From contig CADBSZ010000216.1 in assembly GCA_902797525.1 (NCBI GenBank), forward strand, positions 1 through 21,176: a stretch of DNA of 21,176 nucleotides. The letters are read 5' to 3'. The stretch is from an uncultured Ruminococcus sp. GTDB lineage: Bacteria; Bacillota; Clostridia; Oscillospirales; Acutalibacteraceae. The position numbers and the translations under genes were made by a program. The notes under the pieces were generated by a model, which ran no database searches, was not told the origin of the DNA, and saw nothing but the letters and a program-made list of their open reading frames with translations. This document shows, one piece after another, positions 15,141 to 21,176 of the stretch; within the stretch, counting starts at the first letter, position 1, and every line of letters starts with the position of its first letter.

Positions 15141-16517
15141 ATGAGCGAAAACAAAATCCCCTACAAGACTTATCTTGATGAAAGCGAAATCCCCACACAA
15201 TGGTATAATGTCCGTGCGGACATGAAAAACAAGCCTGCTCCGTTGCTCAATCCCGCAACCCACAAGCCGATGACCGCCGAGGAATTGGCGCCTGTGTTCT
15301 GCGACGAGCTGATTGCGCAGGAGCTGAACAACACCGACGCGTATATCGACATTCCCAAGGAAATCCAGGATTTCTACAAAATGTACCGTCCGTCGCCGTT
15401 GATTCGCGCTTACTTCCTTGAAAAAGCGCTTGACACTCCGGCAAAAATTTACTACAAATTCGAGGGCAACAACACCTCCGGCAGCCACAAGCTCAACTCC
15501 GCTATTGCGCAGGCTTACTACGCGAAAAAGCAGGGACTCAAGGGCGTTACTACCGAAACCGGCGCAGGCCAGTGGGGTACTGCGCTGTCCATGGCGTGTT
15601 CCTATTTCGGACTCGACTGCAAGGTGTTCATGGTAAAGGTTTCCTACGAGCAAAAGCCCTTCCGACGTGAGGTAATGCGCACCTACGGCGCAGATGTAAC
15701 TCCGTCGCCCTCCACCACCACCGAAATCGGCAAAAAGATTCTCGCCGACCACCCCGGCACCACCGGCAGCCTGGGCTGCGCCATTTCCGAGGCGGTTGAG
15801 GTTGCCACCCACACCGAGGGATACCGCTATGTGCTCGGCAGCGTGCTCAATCAGGTGCTGCTGCATCAGAGCGTCATCGGTCTTGAAACCAAGGCCGCGC
15901 TCGACAAGCTCGGCGTAAAGCCCGACATCATCATCGGCTGCGCCGGCGGCGGCTCCAATCTCGGCGGCTTGATTGCTCCCTTCATGGGCGAAAAGCTCAG
16001 AGGCGAGGCGGACTACAGAATTATCGCGGTTGAGCCTGCTTCCTGTCCCAGCTTCACCAGAGGTAAGTTTGCCTACGACTTCTGTGACACCGGCATGGTT
16101 TGCCCGCTCGCGAAGATGTACACCCTCGGTTCGGGCTTCATTCCCTCCGCCAACCACGCAGGCGGCCTGCGCTATCACGGCATGAGCAGCACCCTGTCTC
16201 AGCTGTATCACGACGGCTTGATGGAGGCGACCTCCGTTGAGCAGACCGCTGTATTTGCGGCGGCTGAGCAGTTTGCAAGGGTAGAGGGTATTCTTCCTGC
16301 TCCCGAATCCAGCCACGCAATTCGCGTTGCCGTTGACGAGGCGCTCAAGTGCAAAGAAACCGGCGAGGAAAAGACCATCGTGTTCGGCTTGACCGGTACC
16401 GGCTACTTCGATATGGTCGCTTATCAGAAGTTCAACGACGGAGAAATGACCGACTACATTCCTACCGACGAAGATCTTGCAAAAGGCTTTGCCGGACTTC
16501 CCACCGTTGAGGAATAA
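15141..16517 (+). CDS. Tryptophan synthase beta chain-like protein TrpB2
   Basis: A 458-aa PLP-dependent protein of the TrpB2 (TrpB-related) subfamily, longer than classical TrpB (about 395-400 aa). The PLP lysine is Lys117 in NTSGSHKLNSA, the catalytic-type Glu is Glu139 in TETGAGQWG, and the phosphate loop is GGGSN at 269-273. TrpB enzymes condense indole and serine to tryptophan. The Trp-specific T-box in front and the absence of trpA or other trp genes nearby suggest indole salvage or a stand-alone beta reaction. ATG 15141 has AAGGAG at 15127-15132, 8 nt upstream. The frame is open back to 14940 inside the T-box, which is not coding. A terminator-like hairpin follows the stop. Confidence 0.94.
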   Translation: MSENKIPYKTYLDESEIPTQWYNVRADMKNKPAPLLNPATHKPMTAEELAPVFCDELIAQELNNTDAYIDIPKEIQDFYKMYRPSPLIRAYFLEKALDTPAKIYYKFEGNNTSGSHKLNSAIAQAYYAKKQGLKGVTTETGAGQWGTALSMACSYFGLDCKVFMVKVSYEQKPFRREVMRTYGADVTPSPSTTTEIGKKILADHPGTTGSLGCAISEAVEVATHTEGYRYVLGSVLNQVLLHQSVIGLETKAALDKLGVKPDIIIGCAGGGSNLGGLIAPFMGEKLRGEADYRIIAVEPASCPSFTRGKFAYDFCDTGMVCPLAKMYTLGSGFIPSANHAGGLRYHGMSSTLSQLYHDGLMEATSVEQTAVFAAAEQFARVEGILPAPESSHAIRVAVDEALKCKETGEEKTIVFGLTGTGYFDMVAYQKFNDGEMTDYIPTDEDLAKGFAGLPTVEE

Positions 16518-16532
16518 TATAAGTGAAAGATT

Positions 16533-16566
16533 GCGGACGGCTTTTCGGCCGTCCGCTTTGTGTTTG
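16533..16566 (+). terminator. Probable terminator of trpB2
   Basis: GCGGACGGC (16533-16541) pairs with GCCGTCCGC (16548-16556) around a TTTTCG loop. The following T tract is short and interrupted (TTTGTGTTT), so termination may be partial. Confidence 0.75.
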
Positions 16567-16612
16567 GAAAATAACAATTATCTTTGGATTTCTATTATCA
16601 ATCGGTTGTCAG

Positions 16613-16659
16613 GACAGTGCGGCTCGGGCGACCCCTCAGTCGCCTGCGTAAGTACTGTC
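16613..16659. repeat. Nested inverted repeat in intergenic region
   Basis: An outer pair GACAGT (16613-16618)/ACTGTC (16654-16659) encloses an inner pair GGCGAC (16627-16632)/GTCGCC (16639-16644). It is the first of several palindromic pieces in the 500-bp gap between trpB2 and the next gene; no gene was seen there. Confidence 0.6.
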
Positions 16660-16697
16660 ATGAACTTAAAAATAAGCAGAAACTTATCCAAATGAGT

Positions 16698-16776
16698 CGT
16701 AGTGACAGCCCTTGCGGCTGTCAATTCCCCGCAGTCTTACTGCGGGGAACGGGCAACCGCGAGGGTTGCCCCTACG
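16698..16776. repeat. Three-hairpin dispersed element, copy 1
   Basis: Three adjacent hairpins are visible: GACAGCC/GGCTGTC, CCCCGCAGT/ACTGCGGGG and GGGCAACC/GGTTGCCC. The whole is closed by CGTAG (16698-16702) and CTACG (16772-16776), so the single strand could fold as a cloverleaf-like four-way junction. A second copy in inverted orientation lies at 20766-20841. No transposase or coding capacity is present. Confidence 0.85.
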
Positions 16777-16841
16777 AATTGCTATCATAGGTTTAAATTA
16801 ATCAGCGCTTACATACGAACAACGTTACGCTTTCGCCGAGG

Positions 16842-16892
16842 GGAATTCTTCGACTGCGTTCCGCTGACGCTCCACTTTGTTCAGAATGACAG
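16842..16892. repeat. Dispersed intergenic repeat of the TTCTTCGACTGCG...AGAATGACA type
   Basis: The sequence runs from GGAATTCTTCGACTGCG to CACTTTGTTCAGAATGACA. This resembles a repeat I know from intergenic regions of many bacterial genomes (often seen in reverse as TGTCATTCTGA...GAAGAAT). Recognition is from memory. Its right end, AGAATGACA, is where the duplicated upstream region of the next two genes begins. Confidence 0.5.
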
Positions 16893-16944
16893 CCAAGGGA
16901 AAACTCAGCATAACACCCAATTCCAAATAAATTCTCCTATCCGC

Positions 16945-16973
16945 TTTATAAAATCGAGCGTATCGGTTATAAT
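16945..16973 (+). promoter_or_regulatory. Promoter of the first zinc-ribbon membrane gene
   Basis: TTTATA at 16945-16950 and TATAAT at 16968-16973 are 17 bp apart. The surrounding sequence is closely matched at 17681-17709, upstream of the paralog. Confidence 0.68.
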
Positions 16974-17017
16974 GAAATTAACGAAAATTGTCGAATCAAA
17001 ACGATGGAGGTAACAGT

Positions 17018-17587
17018 ATGTTCTGTGAAAAATGCGGTGCGGCTTCAGGCACTGAAACGCCCGATTACACACAACCTCAGTCTGTGCAACCATATCCGGC
17101 AAAGCCGCAGGGCAAGTCCACGGCGGCAATTGTTATATATATGATTTCGGGCGTGCTTGCCGTGCTCGGCTTGATTCTTCCGTTCCTTCCGCACATTGCT
17201 TCTACGAATTTCCAACAGGTAGAAAACTACAGCATGTTCGGCTTCTGCCTCGAGTCAATTCAATCCGGCGAGTTATTTGGCGGTTATGTAGAACTTTTTG
17301 CCGGTAATCTTCTGATGTGTCTGACGGTTATTTCGATGATTCTGCAGTTCATCTGGGCGATTCTGTCGTTTGTCCGCGTCAAGGCGGCAGGTATTTTCGG
17401 CGTAATCGGCTCGTGCTTTTTTCTGTTTCAATCGTTATTCTGGTTATTGATTCTTTTTGAAGGTGCCGTAATGAGCAGTCATTATTATGTCAATATAACT
17501 ATTGTGCCCATGCTAATGGTGTTTATTGCCATTGCCGGTATCGTGTTTGCCTCGCTGCAACTCGCGAAAAAGGATTATGTAAAATAA
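17018..17587 (+). CDS. Membrane protein with a half zinc ribbon, paralog 1
   Basis: A 189-aa protein of unknown function. It starts MFCEKCGA with one CxxC (Cys3, Cys6), followed by a Pro/Gln-rich linker to about residue 32. About four hydrophobic segments follow (roughly 35-58, 95-118, 124-147, 162-183) and a basic end. The neighbour at 17754 is a clear paralog that shares FVRVKAAG, the PFLPH loop and the AIAGIV segment, but has a full CxxC-x10-CxxC ribbon. This copy lacks the second knuckle, so a normal zinc site cannot form within one chain. ATG 17018 is preceded by GGAGG at 17006-17010; an in-frame TTG at 16988 precedes the ribosome binding site and is rejected. Confidence 0.85.
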   Translation: MFCEKCGAASGTETPDYTQPQSVQPYPAKPQGKSTAAIVIYMISGVLAVLGLILPFLPHIASTNFQQVENYSMFGFCLESIQSGELFGGYVELFAGNLLMCLTVISMILQFIWAILSFVRVKAAGIFGVIGSCFFLFQSLFWLLILFEGAVMSSHYYVNITIVPMLMVFIAIAGIVFASLQLAKKDYVK

Positions 17588-17680
17588 AATGTTGTATAGG
17601 TTGTGTTACTCAATCGCAAGAATGACAACTAAAGGAAAACGCAGCACAACATGCAATTTCCAATAAAATTCCCTATCCGC

Positions 17681-17709
17681 TTTACAAAACGGGGCATATC
17701 GGTTATAAT
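17681..17709 (+). promoter_or_regulatory. Promoter of the second zinc-ribbon membrane gene
   Basis: TTTACA at 17681-17686 and TATAAT at 17704-17709 are 17 bp apart. Both boxes and the 40 bp that follow are nearly identical to those of the first copy, so the promoter was duplicated with the gene. Confidence 0.72.
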
Positions 17710-17753
17710 GAAGTCAACGAAAATTGTCGAATCAAAACGATGGAGGTACCATT

Positions 17754-18434
17754 ATGTTCTGTGAAAAATGCGGCGCACAAAATGCCGACGGCGCAAAGTT
17801 CTGCGCGAGCTGCGGCGCACCCTTGAATGTCGAAACAGCTTATTATGCACAACCGCAGCCCCGGCCCCAACAGCCCGATTATCAATACGGCTATCCGCAG
17901 CAGCCTCAATCCCAACCCCAAACGTTTCATCCCGCAGCGCAAAAGCCGCAGGGAAAAACGACCGCGGGTGTTGTCATCTTTATGATTTCAGGCGCACTTG
18001 CCGTGCTCAGTCTGCTTTTTCCGTTTTTGCCGCACGTATCCTCAATGGAATATTTTGTGTCTAATACCAGTATGTTTGGTTTTTGTTTTGAACTGTTCAG
18101 GCACAGCGAAACGATGAGCTACGGCGCCAATATCGGCTTATATTTCATCGGATTGCTTTTGTTATGTCTGATTCTGATTCCGATGATTTTGCAGGTGATT
18201 TGGGCGATTCTTTCGTTTGTCCGCGTCAAGGCGGCAGGCGTTGTCGGAATAATCGCGTCTATTGTCTTTTTAATTCATTCGTTCATTTGGATGGTAATTC
18301 TTGCTGCGGCAATGTCGGAGTCCGGTTACAGCGTCGTTCGGATGACGCCGGTCCCGATTCTGATGGTGTTTGCCGCCATCGCCGGTATTGTACTGGCCTC
18401 CTTGCAAATCGCAAAGAGAAAAAACGCAAAATAA
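17754..18434 (+). CDS. Zinc-ribbon membrane protein, paralog 2
   Basis: A 226-aa protein of unknown function. The N-terminus MFCEKCGAQNADGAKFCASC is a complete double-knuckle zinc ribbon (Cys3, 6, 17, 20). It is followed by a Pro/Gln/Tyr-rich low-complexity linker (about 30-65) and four predicted membrane segments (about 71-93, 128-157, 160-187, 198-220), ending in a basic KRKNAK tail. This architecture (cytoplasmic zinc ribbon, disordered linker, small membrane domain) is common in Firmicutes and usually has no assigned role. ATG 17754 has GGAGGT at 17742-17747, 6 nt upstream. A strong terminator follows the stop. Confidence 0.88.
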   Translation: MFCEKCGAQNADGAKFCASCGAPLNVETAYYAQPQPRPQQPDYQYGYPQQPQSQPQTFHPAAQKPQGKTTAGVVIFMISGALAVLSLLFPFLPHVSSMEYFVSNTSMFGFCFELFRHSETMSYGANIGLYFIGLLLLCLILIPMILQVIWAILSFVRVKAAGVVGIIASIVFLIHSFIWMVILAAAMSESGYSVVRMTPVPILMVFAAIAGIVLASLQIAKRKNAK

Positions 18435-18441
18435 TTGATTC

Positions 18442-18466
18442 AGAGCGTGCTTCGGCACGCTCTTTT
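18442..18466 (+). terminator. Terminator with a UUCG tetraloop
   Basis: AGAGCGTGC (18442-18450) pairs with GCACGCTCT (18455-18463) around TTCG, giving a stable C(UUCG)G cap, followed by a short T run. It closes the zinc-ribbon gene pair. Confidence 0.88.
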
Positions 18467-18509
18467 CGATTCTCTGTCGCTTCAAATTCCTTCATCCGTT
18501 CAAAAACTC

Positions 18510-18538
18510 TTTACAATTGCTGCCGTTTGTTGTATAAT
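18510..18538 (+). promoter_or_regulatory. Promoter of ilvBN
   Basis: TTTACA at 18510-18515 and TATAAT at 18533-18538 are 17 bp apart. The roughly 50-nt leader contains a hairpin, GGAACAG (18555-18561)/CTGTTCC (18567-18573), ending just upstream of the AGGAGG at 18581-18586. Confidence 0.75.
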
Positions 18539-18596
18539 ATACGTTATGGATTGTGGAACAGTAGGTCTGTTCCAGGAAAAAGGAGGGAATGACACA

Positions 18597-20219
18597 ATGA
18601 TCAGCGGCGCTGAAATCATGGTAAAATGTCTTGAAGCGGAGGGCGTTAAGGTCGTCTTTGGCTATCCGGGCGCGACAATTTGTCCGTTTTACGACAAGCT
18701 CTATGATTCTTCCATCAAGCATGTTCTGGTTCGTCAGGAGCAGAACGCAGCGCACGCGGCAAGCGGCTATTCGCGCTGCAGCGGATTGCCCGGCGTTTGT
18801 GTCGCTACCTCAGGCCCCGGCGCGACCAACCTGATTACGGGCATCGCCACCGCTTATGCGGACTCGGTTCCCATGATAGCCATCACCGGTCAGGTCAAAA
18901 GCGATTTGTTGGGCAGAGACGTCTTTCAGGAGGCGGACATCACCGGTGCGTGCGAGCCGTTTGTCAAGCACAGCTATCTCGTCAGCAAAACCGAGGATTT
19001 GCCCCGCGTTTTCAAGGAGGCGTTCCATATCGCTTCCACGGGCAGAAAAGGTCCTGTTTTAATTGATATTCCCATGGATATTCAGCAAAATGAGATTGAA
19101 AGCTTTGAATATCCCGAAAAGGTTAACATTATCGGCTACAAGCCCAACACGCGCGGCCATGCCGTCCAGGTGAAGCGCGCGGTAGAGGCGATTAAAAACA
19201 GCCGCAGACCGTTGATTGTCTCGGGCGGCGGCGTGCTTTCCTCGGGCGTTAAGCTGAAATTTCAGGCGTTTGCCGACAAAACCAAAATCCCCGTAATTTC
19301 CACCATGATGGGAATCGGCGTCATGCCCAGCGACCACGAAATGTACCTCGGCATGCTCGGCACCCACGGCAAGCCTGTGGCGAACCGCGCCCTGCACGAC
19401 GCGGATTTGGTAATTGTCTGCGGCGCGCGACTCGGCGACCGCGCGGTTGCCGCTCCCGACCAAATGTCGGAAAACACCACCGTTATCCACATCGACATCG
19501 ACCCTGCCGAAATCGGAAAGAACGTTAAAACCGCCATTCCGATTGTGGGCGACATGAAGAATGTGCTCAATATGATGATTGATGAAATCGGCGACTACGT
19601 TGTTCCCAACCAGTGGCAGGAGACTGTCAAAGGTTGGAAAAAGAGCTTTTTCCGCACGCCGCCGAAGTTCGACGGCTTTGTGGAGCCGCGCGCGCTTGTG
19701 GCTCAGCTCAGCTCGATGCTGCGCAGTAAGGCGATTCTGGTTGCCGACGTAGGACAAAACCAGATTTGGTGCGCCAACAACTTTATGATTCGCGAAGGCC
19801 GCTTCCTTACGACCGGCGGCATGGGCACCATGGGCTACTCCGTTCCTGCCGCGGTGGGGGCAAAGCTTGCGCGCCCCACGCGCGACGTGGTGGTTGTTTG
19901 CGGCGACGGAAGCTTTCAAATGAGCATGAACGAGCTGGCGACGATTGTCGGCAACAACCTCGCCATTAAAATCATCATTATGCGCAACCACCGTTTGGGC
20001 ATGGTGCGCGAGCTGCAGGATTTCAACTACAACAAGCGCCACGCGGCGACGATCCTTTCAGGCGACCCCGACTTTTTAAAGCTTGCCGAGGCTTACGGCA
20101 TCGACCACGCCGAGGCGAACTCCAACGAGGAAGCCGAGGAAATCATCAGGGGCATGGTGAAGTCGGACAAGCCGTTTATTCTTGTCTGCAACGTCTATCC
20201 CGACACTCCGTCGATATGA
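18597..20219 (+). CDS. ilvB: Acetolactate synthase large subunit
   Basis: Catalyses thiamine diphosphate-dependent condensation of two pyruvates (or pyruvate and 2-oxobutyrate), the first common step to valine, leucine and isoleucine. The 540-aa protein has the catalytic Glu48 in LVRQEQNAAHAASGY, the PGATNLITGIA segment, a central domain, and the diphosphate-binding GDGSFQMSMNELAT region near the C-terminus. The start MISGAEIMVKCLEAEGVKVV is typical; ATG 18597 has AGGAGG 10 nt upstream. An earlier in-frame ATG at 18546 would place the ribosome binding site inside the gene and is less likely. The regulatory subunit gene follows after 9 bp, which supports an anabolic synthase rather than a catabolic acetoin enzyme. 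Confidence 0.96.
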   Translation: MISGAEIMVKCLEAEGVKVVFGYPGATICPFYDKLYDSSIKHVLVRQEQNAAHAASGYSRCSGLPGVCVATSGPGATNLITGIATAYADSVPMIAITGQVKSDLLGRDVFQEADITGACEPFVKHSYLVSKTEDLPRVFKEAFHIASTGRKGPVLIDIPMDIQQNEIESFEYPEKVNIIGYKPNTRGHAVQVKRAVEAIKNSRRPLIVSGGGVLSSGVKLKFQAFADKTKIPVISTMMGIGVMPSDHEMYLGMLGTHGKPVANRALHDADLVIVCGARLGDRAVAAPDQMSENTTVIHIDIDPAEIGKNVKTAIPIVGDMKNVLNMMIDEIGDYVVPNQWQETVKGWKKSFFRTPPKFDGFVEPRALVAQLSSMLRSKAILVADVGQNQIWCANNFMIREGRFLTTGGMGTMGYSVPAAVGAKLARPTRDVVVVCGDGSFQMSMNELATIVGNNLAIKIIIMRNHRLGMVRELQDFNYNKRHAATILSGDPDFLKLAEAYGIDHAEANSNEEAEEIIRGMVKSDKPFILVCNVYPDTPSI

Positions 20220-20228
20220 GGTGAAGCT

Positions 20229-20720
20229 ATGCAGTACACATTATCTATTTTGGTAGAAAACCAAGCCGGCGTGCTGTCCAAAATTTCGGGCTTGTTCTCG
20301 CGCCGCGGCTTCAATATCGACTCTCTCGCCGTGGGCGTTACCAACAACCCCGATGTTTCGCGCATTACCATTGTTGCCAACGGCGACGAATATGTGGTGG
20401 AGCAGCTTGAAAAACAGCTCAACAAGGTGATTCCCGTCATCAAGGTAAAACGCCTGAGCGAAGGCGACTTCATCAGCCGCGAGCTGATTTTAATTAAGGT
20501 TCACTGCGCCGCGTCAAAGCGCGCCGAGATTATAAAAACCGCCGAAATTATGCAGGCGAAAATTGTGGACGTTGCGCCCAGCTGCGTCACCGTGGAATAC
20601 TGCGAAAACTCAAGCCGCGTTGAAACGCTGATTGATTTGCTTAAGCCCTACGGCATCCGCGAAATCGTGCGCACCGGCACCATCGCTATCGATCGCGGCA
20701 ACACCGCTTTATCCGTTTAG
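20229..20720 (+). CDS. ilvN: Acetolactate synthase small (regulatory) subunit
   Basis: The 163-aa regulatory partner of IlvB, which confers valine feedback control. The N-terminal ACT domain (about 3-78) starts YTLSILVENQAGVLSKISGL and contains FSRRGFNIDSLAVG. The C-terminal half is the ALS small-subunit domain, typical of the long IlvH-like form rather than the short E. coli IlvN. Its ribosome binding site GAGGTGA (20218-20224) overlaps the ilvB stop, so the two are translated from one message. ilvC lies 244 bp downstream, separated by repeats. Confidence 0.95.
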   Translation: MQYTLSILVENQAGVLSKISGLFSRRGFNIDSLAVGVTNNPDVSRITIVANGDEYVVEQLEKQLNKVIPVIKVKRLSEGDFISRELILIKVHCAASKRAEIIKTAEIMQAKIVDVAPSCVTVEYCENSSRVETLIDLLKPYGIREIVRTGTIAIDRGNTALSV

Positions 20721-20765
20721 CGTTTGGATAAGCGCAGGATTCATTCAAACCACTGATTATTGATT

Positions 20766-20841
20766 CGTAGGGGCAACCCTCGCGGTTGCCCTTTCCCCAC
20801 AGTAAAACTGCCGGGAATTGACAGCCGCAAGGGCTGTCACA
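20766..20841. repeat. Three-hairpin dispersed element, copy 2 (inverted)
   Basis: Reverse complement of the element at 16698-16776. The order is GGGCAACC/GGTTGCCC, then a degraded CCCCACAGT/ACTGCCGGG hairpin, then GACAGCC/GGCTGTC. It begins with CGTAG at 20766, but the CTACG partner at the other end is lost. The middle hairpin has more mismatches than in copy 1. Confidence 0.85.
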
Positions 20842-20870
20842 ACAAAAAAGTCTTATAATGTTGGGGGGAA

Positions 20871-20941
<71 letters not shown>

Positions 20942-20964
20942 GCTTATCATAAGGAGGAGTCAAA

Positions 20965-21176
20965 ATGAAAGACTACAAAGAAAACATGAAGGCACCCATT
21001 TATTATCAGAGCGATTGCGACCTCTCGCTTCTTGACGGCAAAACAATCGCTATCATCGGCTACGGCAGCCAGGGCCACGCTCACGCGCCGAACCTCAAGG
21101 AGTCGGGCTGCAACGTTATTATCGGTCTTTACAAGGGCAGCAAGTCCTGGGCAAAGGCTGAGGCGCAGGGCTTTGA
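20965..21176 (+). CDS. ilvC: Ketol-acid reductoisomerase, 5' part (cut by window end)
   Basis: IlvC isomerises and reduces acetolactate with NAD(P)H, the step after IlvBN. The 70 complete codons visible hold an N-terminal lead-in, the dinucleotide-binding motif [14 protein letters not shown] (28-41) and the start of the cofactor loop [13 protein letters not shown] (54-66). AAGGAGG at 20951-20957 lies 7 nt before ATG 20965. Many family members have Arg where this one has Tyr56 (GLR versus GLY), a position in the cofactor-phosphate loop. The rest of the gene, including the catalytic knot domain, lies beyond the window. Confidence 0.95.
   Translation, partial: MKDYKENMKAPIYYQSDCDLSLLDGKTIAIIGYGSQGHAHAPNLKESGCNVIIGLYKGSKSWAKAEAQGF

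Noticed and set aside
15084..16577. 497-codon minus-strand frame opposite trpB2
   Set aside because: It mirrors trpB2 codon usage, and the plus strand has a complete, motif-rich protein with a T-box and ribosome binding site.
19059..20042. 327-codon minus-strand frame opposite ilvB
   Set aside because: It is a shadow of ilvB with no recognisable domain and biased composition.

Overview
The window looks like a moderately GC-rich, low-density-of-repeats chromosome segment of a Firmicute in class Clostridia, probably near Ruminococcaceae/Oscillospiraceae. The grounds are strong GGAGG-type ribosome binding sites, TTGACA-N17-TATAAT sigma-A promoters, a MutS2 with an Smr domain, a YqzL-like small protein ahead of recO, an HPr with both His15 and Ser46, a tryptophan T-box leader, a short ProRS without an obvious editing insertion, and a coiled-coil protein directly after coaD. 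This placement is inference from gene content, not from a marker-gene comparison. All genes I support lie on the + strand.

Layout. Positions 1-583 are a tandem array of a 101-bp unit (five full copies and one partial copy, continuing off the left edge), directly followed by a near-ideal promoter. Then comes a housekeeping cluster: yqzL-like gene, recO, mutS2, rimM, trmD (DNA repair, ribosome rescue, ribosome maturation, tRNA modification). ptsH (HPr) follows with its own promoter and terminator, then uvrC, then rsmD-coaD-coiled-coil gene ending in a terminator. proS and a metA (acetyl-CoA type by its Glu111) follow as single genes separated by degenerate dispersed repeats. Next is a large secreted protein with a parallel beta-helix and four Ig-like (BIG2) domains. 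A Trp-specific T-box leader (UGG specifier) precedes a lone trpB2. A repeat-rich intergenic zone leads to two tandem paralogous zinc-ribbon membrane proteins, and the window closes with the branched-chain amino acid genes ilvB-ilvN and the 5' end of ilvC.

How the genes relate. Most are core functions: genome maintenance, translation quality and tRNA charging, CoA synthesis, and amino acid supply (Met, Trp, Val/Leu/Ile). I did not find a clear undescribed defence or mobile system. The least ordinary material is the intergenic repeat content. There is the 101-bp unit, which exists both as an array and as a single degraded copy 10 kb away, and a three-hairpin element present in two inverted copies about 4 kb apart. 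There is also a gene duplication in which one copy has lost exactly 14 codons containing half of its zinc ribbon.
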